From positions 112,919,054 through 112,983,053 of the forward strand of contig OW121846.1 in NCBI GenBank assembly GCA_933228895.1: a stretch of DNA of 64,000 nucleotides, given 5' to 3'. Under the pieces are notes generated by a model. The model was not told the DNA's origin and did no database searches. It saw nothing but the letters and a program-made list of their open reading frames with translations. Position 1 is the first letter of the stretch, and each line of letters begins with the position of its first letter. The position numbers and the translations under genes are program-made. Below, one piece after another: positions 1 through 12,156 of the stretch. The stretch comes from Platycnemis pennipes. Taxonomy: Eukaryota > Arthropoda > Insecta > Odonata > Platycnemididae.

Positions 1-539
1 TGAACATAGGCAACCCACACAACACCATCCTTGGGCTATGTGGCTATTTAGTCACCTTAGTTATGGCCTGTATTTTACATATATCTCTGTGTATATATGC
101 GTATTTTGTTAACTATCAATGAAGATTAGATAGAATAAGTAAGATAAATCAATTTATGTCTCTAATTTAATTGTTTGTTTAAATTGGGAAATACGTAAAT
201 ATTTTTTTCACTGCATGGGGGATGAAATTTGTGATTTTTGTACCGCTGGAACTATGATTTTTATGCCGCTTTCCCTCGAGTTTATTTACCAATTTTCAGG
301 GTCCCTATTCATATATAACAGTTCCAGTCTAGCCTTTTCTACAGCTTCCATAACAAAGAATTCACCACATGTCAATATTTGTGAAATGCTACCTTACTTT
401 CAAGCATGTATTTCCGGCTACAAGTAGAACCTTCTTTAGGATGAATGTCCCCTAGGTCTGGACTAGTCTACTATTTCCTTCATGCTTCCACATCACTGGT
501 TAATCTGCTTCCCAGAGTGCAATACTCAACATTTTGTTT

Positions 540-1480
540 CCCAAATATTCACCAAAGCCTCTGCTCTTTTACTGTGATTAACTTTGATTTCTTCCCATTG
601 ACCTTCAGGTAATATCCCTACAATACCTTTTCTGTTACAGCCAGAGTTTATCTTCATTCAGCCACTTTCTAACTCTGCCATGACCACTATGTCATTGGCA
701 AAAGGCAGAATGTAAATTTTCTCTTACTCATCCCTGATTCTCTTCCCTTGACATACATATTTTATTCCTTTCTCAACTGAGAAATTAAGAAGTAATAATA
801 CATTGCAAAACTTGGTTTACTCCTCCTTTTATTCCAGCTTCTTCCCTTTTTTTGATTTTATCACAGCCACCTTGTGTTTATATTAATTATGGATAATTCT
901 TCAATCACAATGTGGCACCAAAATTTTCATTAGGATTCAAAGCATATAATTGCAGTCAATGTCATTCAATGCAGTTTCAACAATGGATATCGATGACGTC
1001 TCCATTTTAGTAGCCTAAGATTGAAAACTGAAACCCTCTGACTATTGCTTTTTCTGAATAAAAACTAATATTCACCCAAAAACTTCTCAGCTTTTCACTC
1101 TAACCTTTTACAGATGGTCCTTGTCAATATCTTCAAGTATGTATCATTGGGGTAATGGCTTGGAAGTTTTTGAATTTCACTGCTTTCTCCTTTTTGAGTT
1201 TGTGAAAATGACGTCTTTTTGGTAGTCATCTGTTATCTCTCAAGTTCAGCACCTGTAACAGACGGTTTGGTACAGTTACTTTAATGTTTTCTGCAAAACA
1301 TTTTTGAGGAGCTCAGCACAAACTTTATCAATTCCAGCAGCCTTCTTAACCGACAGATTCCTAACCAATGCATCAAATTATGATCTCCTTAACAAGGCTT
1401 CTCTATCTTCATTTTTCACTTCATTTTACTGATCTGTCACCTTTGCACTGACAATATTTCCATTGCATAAATTAGGGAGT
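540..1480 (-). mobile_element. LINE reverse-transcriptase fragment, decayed
   Basis: On the minus strand, broken frames show pieces of a non-LTR retrotransposon reverse transcriptase. KKAAGIDKVCAELLKN lies near 1320-1380, KILTRTICKRLE near 1110-1150, and the palm motif FANDIVVMAE (usually FADD) near 690-720. There are many stops. The element type (RTE or CR1-like) is not settled. It lies downstream of ndl exon 12. Confidence 0.7.
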
Positions 1481-2029
1481 CAGTAAGCACTACAGCCTTC
1501 CAAGTATAAATGCTCAAAATATCATTTGCAAGAGAAATGATTAGATGTCTACTTCCAGAAATTTCGGGAGGAAGAAGAGAAAGATTTTTAACCTCCCTTG
1601 GATAACTATACTTACTTCAATAAAACAAAGATGCTTACTTTAAACATCTGAGCTAGTATTTCATCTATATTAAACATGCTCCACATATGAAAAATCATTT
1701 GAAAAATAATTAATATATTTCCAGAGCACTGGGACCAAATATAAAAATAGCAAGAATCTTCATAAGATGCAGTGTAGTATTCAACCAACATCAACTGATA
1801 ATGTAGCCATCCTCTGTGGCAAATAATTTTTTAATGAAAACGGGATCCCTTTGATGAACTTTGAAACATTATGGTCTTACGGGCTTTATAAAAATTCTAT
1901 AAAATTAGGTATAACTGATAAGATTTATTACTATTATTAATAGTTTCAGCCTCCTGAGGTCTACATTAACTTAACTCTATTCGCTCTATTTCTTTCCTGT
2001 CTTATCTCTTCCTCCAATATCCTTAATCC

Positions 2030-3340
2030 AGTATCCAATGATCCAACATCCAGAAAAAACAGCACATTTTTTATGCTGGACCATCAATAATGCAATAGTA
2101 CACTCATATGCTTTTTCAATGGAATCCTCAAAGCACAAATTATTCATTTTGATGTCAGGTCTGCAATCCAATTTCTTTCAGAATCCTCAGCATCAGCTCC
2201 AATCCACATTGTCAAATACCTTCTCCAAATCTACCAGTACAACAAACGTTGTTAGATTCTTCTCTATTTTCTTCACCATAAGGGCCTGAGGGCAAAATCG
2301 CTTCTCTTGTGCCCACTTTTTTCTGAACCCAAAATTGGTCCTCATCCAGGAACTCCTCACCTTTTCGTTCTCTTCTTCTATAGAAAATTCATGTCAATAT
2401 CTTTGAGGCATGTGTCATCAGGTTTATAGTCCTAAAATGTTCCCAGTTCTTGGCTCTTTTGTTTTTGGGAAGAGGGGCTGTAGTTCTTCTCAAAGTCCAT
2501 GGCTATCTCTCCTGTAGAGTACATGCCACAGATGATTTTGTACAGCTAGGTAGTCTTCTTTCCCACATTTTGAATTAGTTTGGCAGGAATATCATATAAT
2601 CCAGAAGCCCTATTTATCTAGGTCCTTTACATCTGCATCAAATTCCAATCTTAAGATTGGGGCTCCCAAATCATCCTTATCGACTTCATTTTCCTCTCTG
2701 ATTATTTTCCCTCTAAGATGGCATCCATTGTACCACTTTTCCAAAAATTCCTTCAATCACTTCACTTTATCTTCATGTTCAATTAAAAGTCCTCCTTTAG
2801 TCCATACTGGCATTCCATCATGCATGCCTTCTTTCTCAACATCCTGTAGGAAACTTCCATATTTCCTTGTGCAAGGTTGTTTTGTACATTTTTGCATAGA
2901 TTATTCATCAATATCTCTCCTGTTTTTTGCACTTTATGGTTTGCCTCATTCCTAAATTCTTTTGTAGCAATGCTGCCCTTCTTCAGTTTCCACATTTTTT
3001 CTCTCTTCAACCAATTCTAAGAGTTTTTCTGTTTTCCATGGCTTCTTCTTGACAAACTCTTCTCTTCCCAGAACTTCTTTTACCACTTCCTGTAGCCTTT
3101 TTTTGATGTCCCCCTATCCCTCTCCAACTTCCCTTCATTGTTTTCTTCAGTTCCTTGATTTTTTATTTGCATTTCATTTTCACTAGGTTGTGTCACTGTC
3201 GGTATCTGCTTCTGGGTAGCTTTTGTAGTCCTTCCAGGTTCCTGAATCTCTGTTTAACTAAGATGTAGTCGATATGGTACCTTTTTCGGCCTTCTGACAT
3301 TTTCCAGGCCCATCATCTCTGGTGGTGGTTTCCAAATGAA
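2030..3340 (-). mobile_element. Second LINE reverse-transcriptase fragment, decayed
   Basis: Minus-strand frames include a Lys-rich linker (KMWKLKKGSIATKEFRNEA) and RMLRKKA. Further on come DEDQFGFRKK with GTREAI, and the palm motif VLVDLEKVFDNVDW near 2190-2250. These match the fingers and palm of the same kind of LINE polymerase as the neighbouring fragment. It overlaps that fragment in protein content, so it is a separate copy. Stops and frameshifts show it is dead. Confidence 0.72.
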
Positions 3341-3801
3341 GTGTTTGCCACCACCAACTAGAGTATTGTGCAGTATTCTAGAAATTTTTGAGGTATTCTA
3401 CCACAGAGGAATCCTATGATTTAATTAACGAACCCGATAGTGCATTTTATGAGCCTATGCATTAGAATAAGCACATTTCTGTGAACAGTAATTGTATTCT
3501 AGGGTATAAAAATAGGTGAGAATTCCAAAACTTTGAAATTTTTTCCTAAGAGTTAAGAGCTGATAATAGATACAAGTATTGGAGGGTACATGGGGGAGAT
3601 ATTGTACATGGTATTGCAGTAATACATTTGTAGAGCACATGAATTTCAAAACTCAGATATATAATAAAATATTTTTCCTGCAACTACGGGCTATTGAATA
3701 CATTAATTTTATAAGCCTTAATAAAGGAGCAGAAAGTGTAAATACATCATGTTCTGTCAGGTCTTGGATTAATATAATGTAGTTCATCAACAGGCCAAAT
3801 A

Positions 3802-4189
3802 CAGTGGACCCTTGATAGCATGGTTTTGTAGGAACCCATAGTTCTGTACGTGGTAATGAGGAAAATGTACCAAACAGGTACGTAGGCCTTCTCGGGCAAG
3901 TTGAAGAAGGGCGTGTTTGGTTGCATAACTTCTAGGGGACCAATATGCTTGCCGTCAAGTTCATTCATTCCATAGATCGCTGCTGTTCATTTATTGTAAC
4001 AAAGTTTCATTTGCAATTGTTACGCCTCTCAAGAAAATACGTGCGATACCATGGAAGACCTTCCATGGCGTTACCTTACGTTGATGCACACTCAATAATT
4101 AACTATGACGATAATGGCCAAAGAGCACATTTTGTACCTGCTGACAAGGAAAACATGCTATCAAGGAATGTCCTAATGAGAGTTCATTG
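3802..4189. mobile_element. Short pogo/Tigger-type element with TA flanks
   Basis: The element begins CAGTGGACCCTTGATAGC and ends in an imperfect inverted copy. TTGATAGCATG occurs in both ends, and TA lies on each side. This is the structure of Tc1/mariner-pogo non-autonomous elements. A related end occurs at about 38344. No transposase is visible in its 388 bases. Confidence 0.65.
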
Positions 4190-4191
4190 TA

Positions 4192-4325
4192 TCGCATAAT
4201 TATCAAAAATATTCAAGACCTCAAATATCAAATTCTTTCAGCATAAGTATTCGAAGTCTTGCATATTGAATACTTTCTAGTATTCGAGTATTCCCGGGTA
4301 GTATTTGCACATCACTACTCTGCAG
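4192..4325 (-). repeat. Dispersed repeat starting GTGCAAATACTACCCG, copy 1
   Basis: Read on the minus strand it starts near GATGTGCAAATACTACC and contains several interrupted ATTCGAATA-type palindromes. Related copies lie at 15964-16090 and 38214-38400. As at 38 kb, a pogo-type end follows it, so the pair may travel as one compound repeat. Confidence 0.6.
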
Positions 4326-4730
4326 ACATATCAGTTAGAAAAAAGCAATGAATCTGTATGAATCCAACAGAACAATTTAACATAGAAGAATGTAGCAATG
4401 GCAGCGTATCATTGCAAAAGGTCATATCTCACTAAATGCCAGTCCTACCTGCATACTGAGTCAGTTTTTGACATTAAATTTCTATAAAAAAGGAATTCCG
4501 CCAATATTCCTTCCTTTAGTAGGACTAAGACACTAAATGTATCTTTGAATGGAATATAATCAGGTAATAATGAAAAATAAGAATGATAATACGCTAATTT
4601 CTAAGATAAATTATTCCTAGAAATGCAAACTTTACAGAGTTCTATGTTCATTTAAGAAATAATTGACAGTTCTTATTAAAAATAAAAGAGAAATCTCAAC
4701 TGCAGGCAGTTTAATCTGCGAACTACTCAC

Positions 4731-4903
4731 CACATTTAATTTCATCTGATAAGTCGGCACAATCAAGTACTCCATCACAAATAGCACCTTCATTGTGAGA
4801 TGCTAGCAAATAATCTTTGCAAGGGCAATTCCATTCATCAGAGCCATCATCACAGTCTTTGATCCGATCACACCATCTGGATCCCGGAATCTTCTGATAA
4901 AAT
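4731..4903 (-). CDS. ndl: ndl exon 12: LDLa repeats
   Basis: The acceptor TTTTAATTTAG and donor TGTG/GTGAGT bound 173 bases, phase 2 to 1. The exon completes an LDLa begun at the end of exon 11 ([10 protein letters not shown] with DDGSDEWNC). It adds a second, Cys-poor repeat ([10 protein letters not shown] with ADLSDEIKC). It has no ATG and is seen only by phase and motif. It is the last exon of the gene in the window; nothing like the expected second protease domain is seen below it. Confidence 0.87.
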
Positions 4904-4909
4904 CTAAAT

Positions 4910-7340
4910 TAAAAATTATGTTCCAAAACAAATGTCAGAAAATTATTGTGACAAAATTGCACAGAAAAACATTAAAAATTGCCTGGAAATATATAATAGG
5001 AAGAAAAATTTTTATTCGTCCTTAGGGTTATAAATGATATGATAAGTCCCATCACATATTATAGACATGTTCTTTATACATGGAATGTCACAAAAAATAT
5101 TGCAAGGTCCAAATTTAGTCCGATTTGAGGCCTTGTCATGTGTTTCAAGGGGTTGCCCCCGGTGTGTAGGGTATATAGTCCTCATCAGCCCATTTAATGA
5201 GGTTCATTGGTTGCTAAATATCAACAGTGAAGAGATAGAGTCAAGTGAAGGCTGTCGAACTAGTGATACAATGAGAGAGGCAGTTAGTCACTCAAAGAGC
5301 TTTGGTCGGGGTGGTTTTAGATGGTGACTTTCCTACTCCTGTCCTTCAGTTCCTAATCCCTGACCTTTCCCCTTATGATTCTCAGAGATGATACTTTGTG
5401 TGTACTAGTGGCACAGTTATACTGAGGGAATTATGGAAAAACCCAAATAACTTCACACCACCCTTCTCTCCGATTCCAAGTGTGATCAGAAGCTCCTTCT
5501 AACCCCTCATCGTCCTCTAACCTTTGAATCACTCCCTTTTCTTTCAGTAAATCTAGGCATTTAAAAAATTTTGACACACTGGTGAAAACATTCAATAGCG
5601 ATAATTTACTGAATGAGTTTTTACTTTGTCTTTCACAGAGCTTTGAATCCATCCACCAGTTATGCAACTGGGATGACAATCATGCCAAAATCATCTCTTA
5701 AAACATAAATGGTGAACCATTCAAACATTTGATAGTGTAAATAAAGGGAAGACGTTACATTGCAGAGATATAGAAATTATTAGGACTTGAAAAAAGTTGT
5801 TAATCTATGGGAAAACGTAAATTGTGGGGATGTAAAAGCAATATTTTACTGTATATACCTATTTTTTCTATACATTATTGTAAAAATGTTCCATGAAATC
5901 TGAAAATACAATTTTACAATGCAAGCATTTGAATATACTATTCACTTTTGGGAAAAACTTCTGATATTGCACTCGGAGGACATTCTGAACATAAAAACTG
6001 GTTGATACCTAATAGAGTTTTATATTTTTTCTTACAAAAGTATGTTTGATGGAAAATGTTACGTTTAATAACAAAACATATTTAGTATCAAATAAAAAAT
6101 GTCATTATACATTCAAAATAATACGACTTTCATGTCATAAATTTAAATTTAATATGATCAATAATTAGTTGAAAAAGTAATAAAAACTCTAGCCTAAATT
6201 ATAAATGGTAAATGGACATAAAATTACACCTTGTGTGTTGATAGTTTTCACAAAGTAGATAAAAAAAAATTAGTAGAGGTGTAGTTGGTGCGTACAGGTA
6301 CCTGGTTGCTGGCACCCTATAGCAACTATCTGTACAACTTAAATGCACTACCGAAAACAGAAATCAACCGTTAATAATTCCATATGGCAGAAACTGCTGC
6401 ATGCAGCTTCAACTCGGATTTGTTCGGAAAAAAATATGCAATCACCATGGCAACCAGCCTTGGTGAAGTCACACTTTACCAGTCATGTTTCGTATAGGTA
6501 TCGCCGGTATCAGTATTGACTTTAGGCAATCGATTTGCGATACTGATACAATCCACAAGAATCGGTGATATTGAGAATAGGTATTGAGAATCGACACATC
6601 CCTAATTTCTAGGTATGGCAGTTAATGGTAGTACTATTTGTCATCTTGTCTCCTATGTCAACATATCCCATAAGACGATCTGTCATCATCCACAATAGCT
6701 GGGCGAACAACATTCCCATGTTCATAACAAAACTTTCCTTCTATCTGTGGATGGGGAATACCGGTCAGCATACAAATCTTCCTTTTGCCTTCCCATACTA
6801 CTGCCATCAAGTCATCCCGGGTCCTAGTACATTACAAGATTTCAATTTTAGAAATTTGTGGTAAATGCATTCATACCTAAATGGTTGTCTCACAATAATG
6901 CAATCTGTACAAGTCATACACAATCTGGATTCATTTGTTTATGATTTTAGGTAATCAAAAATGGTAGGAGAGGAAAAGAGTTGTACCTGCATAATTTATG
7001 GACAACTTCTTCAATTTGCCTTGTCAATTTTCAATGTGGTATGAATTTTTGTAACACTTTACATCAAATTATGTCTGTCTAACTAAATATACCATCATAT
7101 CATTGGTAAAACCAGTTGAATCAGAAAGATTATAATTTTTTATGCCTGATCGTTAGTATTCTTTGGGAATATACTGCTTAAACACTCCCCAGGCCTCAAT
7201 CATTTGCATTGAGTCTACATTTTATCGCACCACCTTCATAATCTTCCTCACTCAAAATCATCGCACCACCTACCTTTATCAGGGGTTAGATGGAAGAAGG
7301 GACTTTTTAGTCTCAGTCTCGCCCCAATAAATACTCTATT
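4910..7340. other. Intronic stretch without a recognised gene
   Basis: This is AT-rich ndl intron. The end of a pogo-like repeat (AAACGTAAATTGTGGGG, ending TTTTACTGTA) lies near 5800-5860. The open frame at 5067-5327 matched nothing I know. No exon-like block with splice borders was seen. Confidence 0.5.
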
Positions 7341-7664
7341 ACAGTAGAAACTCGAAAATACGAACTTCGAAATTACGAAATTTTGATTTTACGAAGCAAA
7401 ATCTTCGGTCCCGATCAAAAGGGTATCTAAGTGTATGTAACTGTTCGCGATATTACGAAATAACGAAGTTTTAAAATTACGAACCTCGGATCTTGGTCCC
7501 GACGTGAAAAAGTTACTCGTTTATACGAATAGTGATGGATCACAGTAACGTTTTCCGGCGCTCCTTGTCAGAGTTAAACATCTAATTAATCATCGTCGCC
7601 GAATACATTGTGCACTGAATGTATTACCTGAACGATATCTCATTTTTCAATGCTACAGTAGTAA

Positions 7665-8214
7665 AGGTGTGGTTTCGCTGGGGCATCCCGCGGCCGCGTG
7701 CGGCGTCCGCGTCCAGCAGCCGGAAGTCACTGCCTTACTCATCCAATCTATATCAAACGGGTTCGGTTTCACTGATACATCTCGGCCGTCGTGTTCGACG
7801 GCTGATTCCCGACGTCTGCATCTCGACTGTTTCGAGAGCAGTCGAGACGCAGACGCCTAGTCGGGCAGTCCCAATTTTCGGTGATTTTTCTGCTCTCCTC
7901 TCTCCGCATTTTATATTTCGCGTCCTTTCCAGGTCTTTTTTGTAAAACTACTTGCAACATTGGTCGTCCTTTTCTTCGTCTTCCAACAAAACCAAATCGT
8001 CACCATCCATTTAAGCGTAAAATCAACTCACTCTCAGTAAACACAAACCGATAATAAATTTGTAATTAAACTAAATACACATTCTCCCACATCGCCCAGC
8101 CGCGGAAACAGGATGTAGACGCCTGAATGAAACCACCCGGCCACGTCGTCTAGCCGCGACGTCCAGACGCGACAGTTGGACGTGGCCGCTGGACGCCCCA
8201 GTGATACCAAACCT
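7665..8214. mobile_element. Harbinger-like MITE nested in the pogo element
   Basis: About 50-base imperfect inverted ends start AGGTGTGGTTTCGCTGGGG, and the reverse complement of the right end reads AGGTTTGGTATCACTGGGG. The element is flanked on both sides by TAA, the 3-base target type of PIF/Harbinger elements. It is GC-rich and contains a strong hairpin (about 7808-7866, arms GACGTCTGCATCTCGACTG and a near complement). No protein is seen. Confidence 0.72.
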
Positions 8215-9288
8215 TAAGGACGACTTTGAATCGTAGGCATCGTAGCTCATAAAATATGGAACCAATCGGACAAAAAATGCGTTTTGCTTTGTTACCACGA
8301 GTCCACAGAGTTGCCAACGAGTAAAAAAATGTAAAGTAGTCGTGTAGGTACGAATATACTCGCCGGCGAGAGACTAATTGCTACAACCAGCATTTTCCTC
8401 TCATGATCCCTGGCATTTTTTGTTACCAGTTTTCCCAAACATAAATCCATGATGAATATTCCTGGTATAGAAATCGTTTGCTGCGCGTTTGCAATAACTA
8501 TGACATGTATCGGAGATGGTGCTATGTTGTTCGAGCGGTAGATTCAGTCGTGAATATAACCCAAGGAAGCTTTTTTTCTCACTATTTCAGACTGATTACA
8601 CTCAACCTTGCTCGACGGCATAATTATTCCGGCTGGCAATAGTTATCATCGAAGGACTCATGTTTAATTTACCGTCCTCATTGAGCGTTTTGATGTAGTC
8701 ATCGAGCAAGGTTCTTCATACGCATTTCCCTTCCCTTCTTCCACCGCCAACAGCAAAGAAAATCAGAGAAAGTATGAGTTCGCATGGTTCATAGGGCCAC
8801 TTAGTTTAACGCACATTAATTCTAAAGGAAGACTAGTTCTGGGCGCATGCATAATCAATGGGAAAAAACGCTCAAGCACCCATATATATATATTTATATC
8901 GGAAAATGGTGTACCCTCCTCCCCTTTCACTTCAACATAGCGATCGAAGAAATATCCTAAAAGAGAGATGCGTTCCTGCAGATCGATAAAGAAACTTTTA
9001 AGTGTTTTGTAGCGTTATTCTTATTAGAGATATAAACAAGAAGAGGATAAGTGGAACCATCCTATGAGATGCCGAAAGTCACGAGAAGGAGCAGAAAGCC
9101 TCGTCAGCATCCTAGCCCAATTGGAGGCGCTTTCATCTCTTCCTTGTGCTATCGGACGACACCCCCCCCGGAGGACATCGGGGGTGGGAGTTAGTTGGTA
9201 CCTAGCCAGTGCGGAAGCAAGAAACGAATTGGCCAGGATCTTTGGGTAGGGGCGTTGAGGAAAGGAGTTCCAAGTGTTTTAACGGTCA

Positions 9289-9383
9289 TGGACATGGAAC
9301 CATCACAACCAAAGAGAAAGAGAAGGGGAACATCGTTGGAGGAGAAGGTGAAAATGATTCAAGAAGTTGAATCAAATAAGTAA
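9289..9383 (+). pseudogene. First exon of a Tigger-like transposase
   Basis: A short frame starting MDMEPSQPKRKRRGTSLEEK resembles the N-terminal helix-turn-helix of CENP-B/Tigger transposases, where a basic stretch is followed by (L/S)EEKVKMIQ. It ends at a possible donor (AATAA/GTAAAA). No later exon with the rest of the domain or with DDE residues was found inside the element. It is probably a relic, or the start of a spliced gene whose remainder was lost. Confidence 0.6.
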
Positions 9384-10889
9384 AAGTGCTTTTTCTCTCT
9401 CACTTGCGGCTAACCTATCCCTCCCACACTGGCTATATTTCCCCTTCAATTGACCCTCCGTGTCCCCCCTTCCCGCTCTATGAGTGGGCACGAGCCATCC
9501 CCCTCACACCCAAGCCCCCCGCGCCCGCCCTCCGGGATATCAGAACCCTTCGAGTGCCCCGCCGTCCCACCCCCTCAACGCTAGGCTAGCATGAGATGCC
9601 CCACGGTGACCTTGCAGGCCCCCCATACCAGCTCGAAGTTCCCTCCCCAATCTCAAGGAATCTGTGCACGCCGATGGGTCTAACTCAGCGTAAATATTGT
9701 TTGGCGGGCATATCTTGATTCATGGTAAAAGCTCCACTCGCCAGAGTCATGTCTTCCCTCTCCGCCGACGCAGCAAATTGAGGTAAGGGAGGAGGAACAT
9801 AAGATGCGACTATTCGGCGTAAAGCTGATGATTCATTCGAGGTTTATTCTTCGCGCGCAGCCCTTGGCCTTGAATCCCAGGTGGGTCACCCTCACAACAG
9901 ACGTAAGATACTACGAGACCATGGGCCTCGGAGCTGTTTTTGTGAGCGGGCGAATGGAGTAACCCCCACCCACAGCGAGGGGGAAAGGAGGGAAAGAAGG
10001 CAGCTTCCAGCTTCATGCGTGGCCTGACCTGGAGCTGCAATGCTTGGACGCATGTCTCCTTGCTTGATCGTAAGCGAAGGAAAAACGATTAGCAAAAATA
10101 TCCCACATTTCAATTCAATAGTGAATGTTTAAAAGAATTCTGAGATATAATGAATGAAGAGCAGGCAGGCAGACCTAATCTGAATAGAACCACAACTGAA
10201 GCTTTCATGTAGTAGAGTGAAAAACGAAAATTATTGATTTGTCATGTTAGCATCGTTAGTAGCCGATGAAGTGTAAAAGGAACTATCAACCTTCACCGTT
10301 GAAGTGCGTGGCTTGTACACCCTACTTCTGAAAGGAGGTACGCAGCTGGACTCTTCTATAAGCTCTTCTTTCAGCTCTATCATCTCGGAAATAACCACGC
10401 ACAAATAAGCTGAATCCAAGGAAGAAAAACGATTGTTATTTCGGGAAATTAATGGGCTTATCATTATTTATACGAAACACATAACGTGTATCCATCGCAT
10501 AGCATCCGCGAGAGAATCTTATTTTCACTATCTTAGCTTAACGTAGGTAGATACATATATTATGCCCGACGCGGAGAAAGGACCATCTTCTAACGAAATT
10601 TTATTCCTCTAATTTCAATATCTGGTGCCAATGATCGCGCAAGTCACACACTTCCTTATTGTATGCATCAATCAGTATTACTGATGAATAAACATCGCTC
10701 ACGCTTCAGTTAAAGAGTTCTCCAGTTAAGAAATAATATAGAAAAATGCGCTATGAAGCTTCATAGGCTTATTCCAAAGTGCACAAAAATTTTGCAAAGA
10801 CGCTTCATTGCCTAATCATGCATTGGAAAAAACGAACGGCAAGTTAGTTGTCGCGATGTAAATTTCCGCGGGGCTTAGATGGGAGTTTA

Positions 10890-10963
10890 ATTCTTCCGAG
10901 TTGCGGGATTTCCGCCGTGAAAAGATGGAACGATGTGGTGGAAATCCCGAAAATCGGAAGAAT
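10890..10963. repeat. 24-bp-arm hairpin
   Basis: ATTCTTCCGAGTTGCGGGA and its near complement at 10940-10963 form a stem with a loop of about 26 bases. It lies close to the right end of the pogo element and may be part of its subterminal region. Confidence 0.6.
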
Positions 10964-12156
10964 CAACCTCCGACAAATAAGTTGCGTTAAACTGTTTGCA
11001 CCTTGTGGGCATGAACACACATTTAAGTATACTTTTATGAATTGCAACTTCGCAAATCATGCAAGTACGTCACGAGAGTTCATCTTAATTTAAGGAAACG
11101 AAAAAGAGCTTCATCGCGATGTTTTTGAAAGATACTCGTTGATACGAAATTTGATATTACGAAGTGCCGATTTTTCCGGTCCCGTCGACTTCGTAATTTC
11201 GAGTTTTTACTGTATTATCTATCTATTACAGCCCTCCTTCCATTTCCCTCCCTCAATCCTGCTCTCCTTAACCATTCATCTCGGATTCCCGAGACACAAT
11301 AAGATACATAGTGAGACATAGGAACCCACTGAACCCCGATAGCACCAGACCTTCATCTCCCCCCCAACTGCCCTCCGATCCGTTGAGCACACCACTGGGC
11401 AGTGTATCTGTAAGAAGCCTTGAAGATTGGTGGAGCTCAAAAATTAGTGATGCAAGTCTATGCTTTCTTCTTTCTGTGTGTTCCCATCCTGCTACTTTCT
11501 GTCCAGATGACACGTACATAAATTGAATGATGATAAATTGAAGGCTCAGTGGAGCAATGCAAATACACAGGAAACAACACACAAAAAGTTTAAAGGGTAC
11601 TCATCAGTATTCTCCATGACAAGGACTCAAATCGAAATGGTTCTCTATACATGTGAATGTCCTTTTTGTACGTTTTCAATGTTTAATCTTTGTGTCTTAC
11701 TTTCTGTGCATGTGTACACACACATTCAAACATGAAAACAGGCTCAAAGGCAAATACATATACATTAAGAATTGGATAACCTAAATGAATGGATATCACA
11801 TAAATTGATAAACACAAAGGAGGTGGTGATAATGGAATGAAGCCAGATAAAAATCAGGAAAAAGTTCGACTGCTTCAAATGTCAAATTTCAAAACAAGAG
11901 GCCAAAAAACAAGCATTGCAGATCTTAAAAATACGATAAAAATTATGAAAATATTAATCATTGAAAGATTAATTAGTAGGCTTTCATTCTAAATTAAAAT
12001 CTTAAAGATCTTAAGGAGTTTAATTTACAAGCAATCAACAATAAAGCCTGAGGCCGTATATTAGCCGCTAGGGAATAAAAGAGTGAAAAATATCTCCATG
12101 AGAAATAAGGTATTACTCTAATGTGACTGTTAGCTATGAATTACATAAATGCTCAC

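Larger units (their letters stand above)
7342..11212 (+). mobile_element. Pogo/Tigger DNA transposon, 3.9 kb, internally gutted
   Basis: The left end CAGTAGAAACTCGAAA and the right end TTTCGAGTTTTTACTG are inverted copies, and TA lies on each side. Inside each end are arrays of ACGAAAT-type words and the shared block CGGTCCCG. A start-like frame near 9289 encodes a CENP-B-type DNA-binding N terminus, but the rest of the transposase (DDE domain) is not seen. A Harbinger-like MITE is nested at 7665-8214. GC content from about 9,060 to 9,700 is higher than in the surroundings. Confidence 0.75.

Noticed and set aside
1..4700. Further ndl exons (second protease-like domain)
   Set aside because: I looked for LDLa and GDSGG-type coding on the minus strand and found only LINE and pogo fragments. 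The missing C-terminal exons are expected beyond the left edge.
5067..5327. 86-codon plus-strand frame as a gene
   Set aside because: No motif, no splice borders, and AT-rich intron context. Possibly part of an unrecognised repeat.
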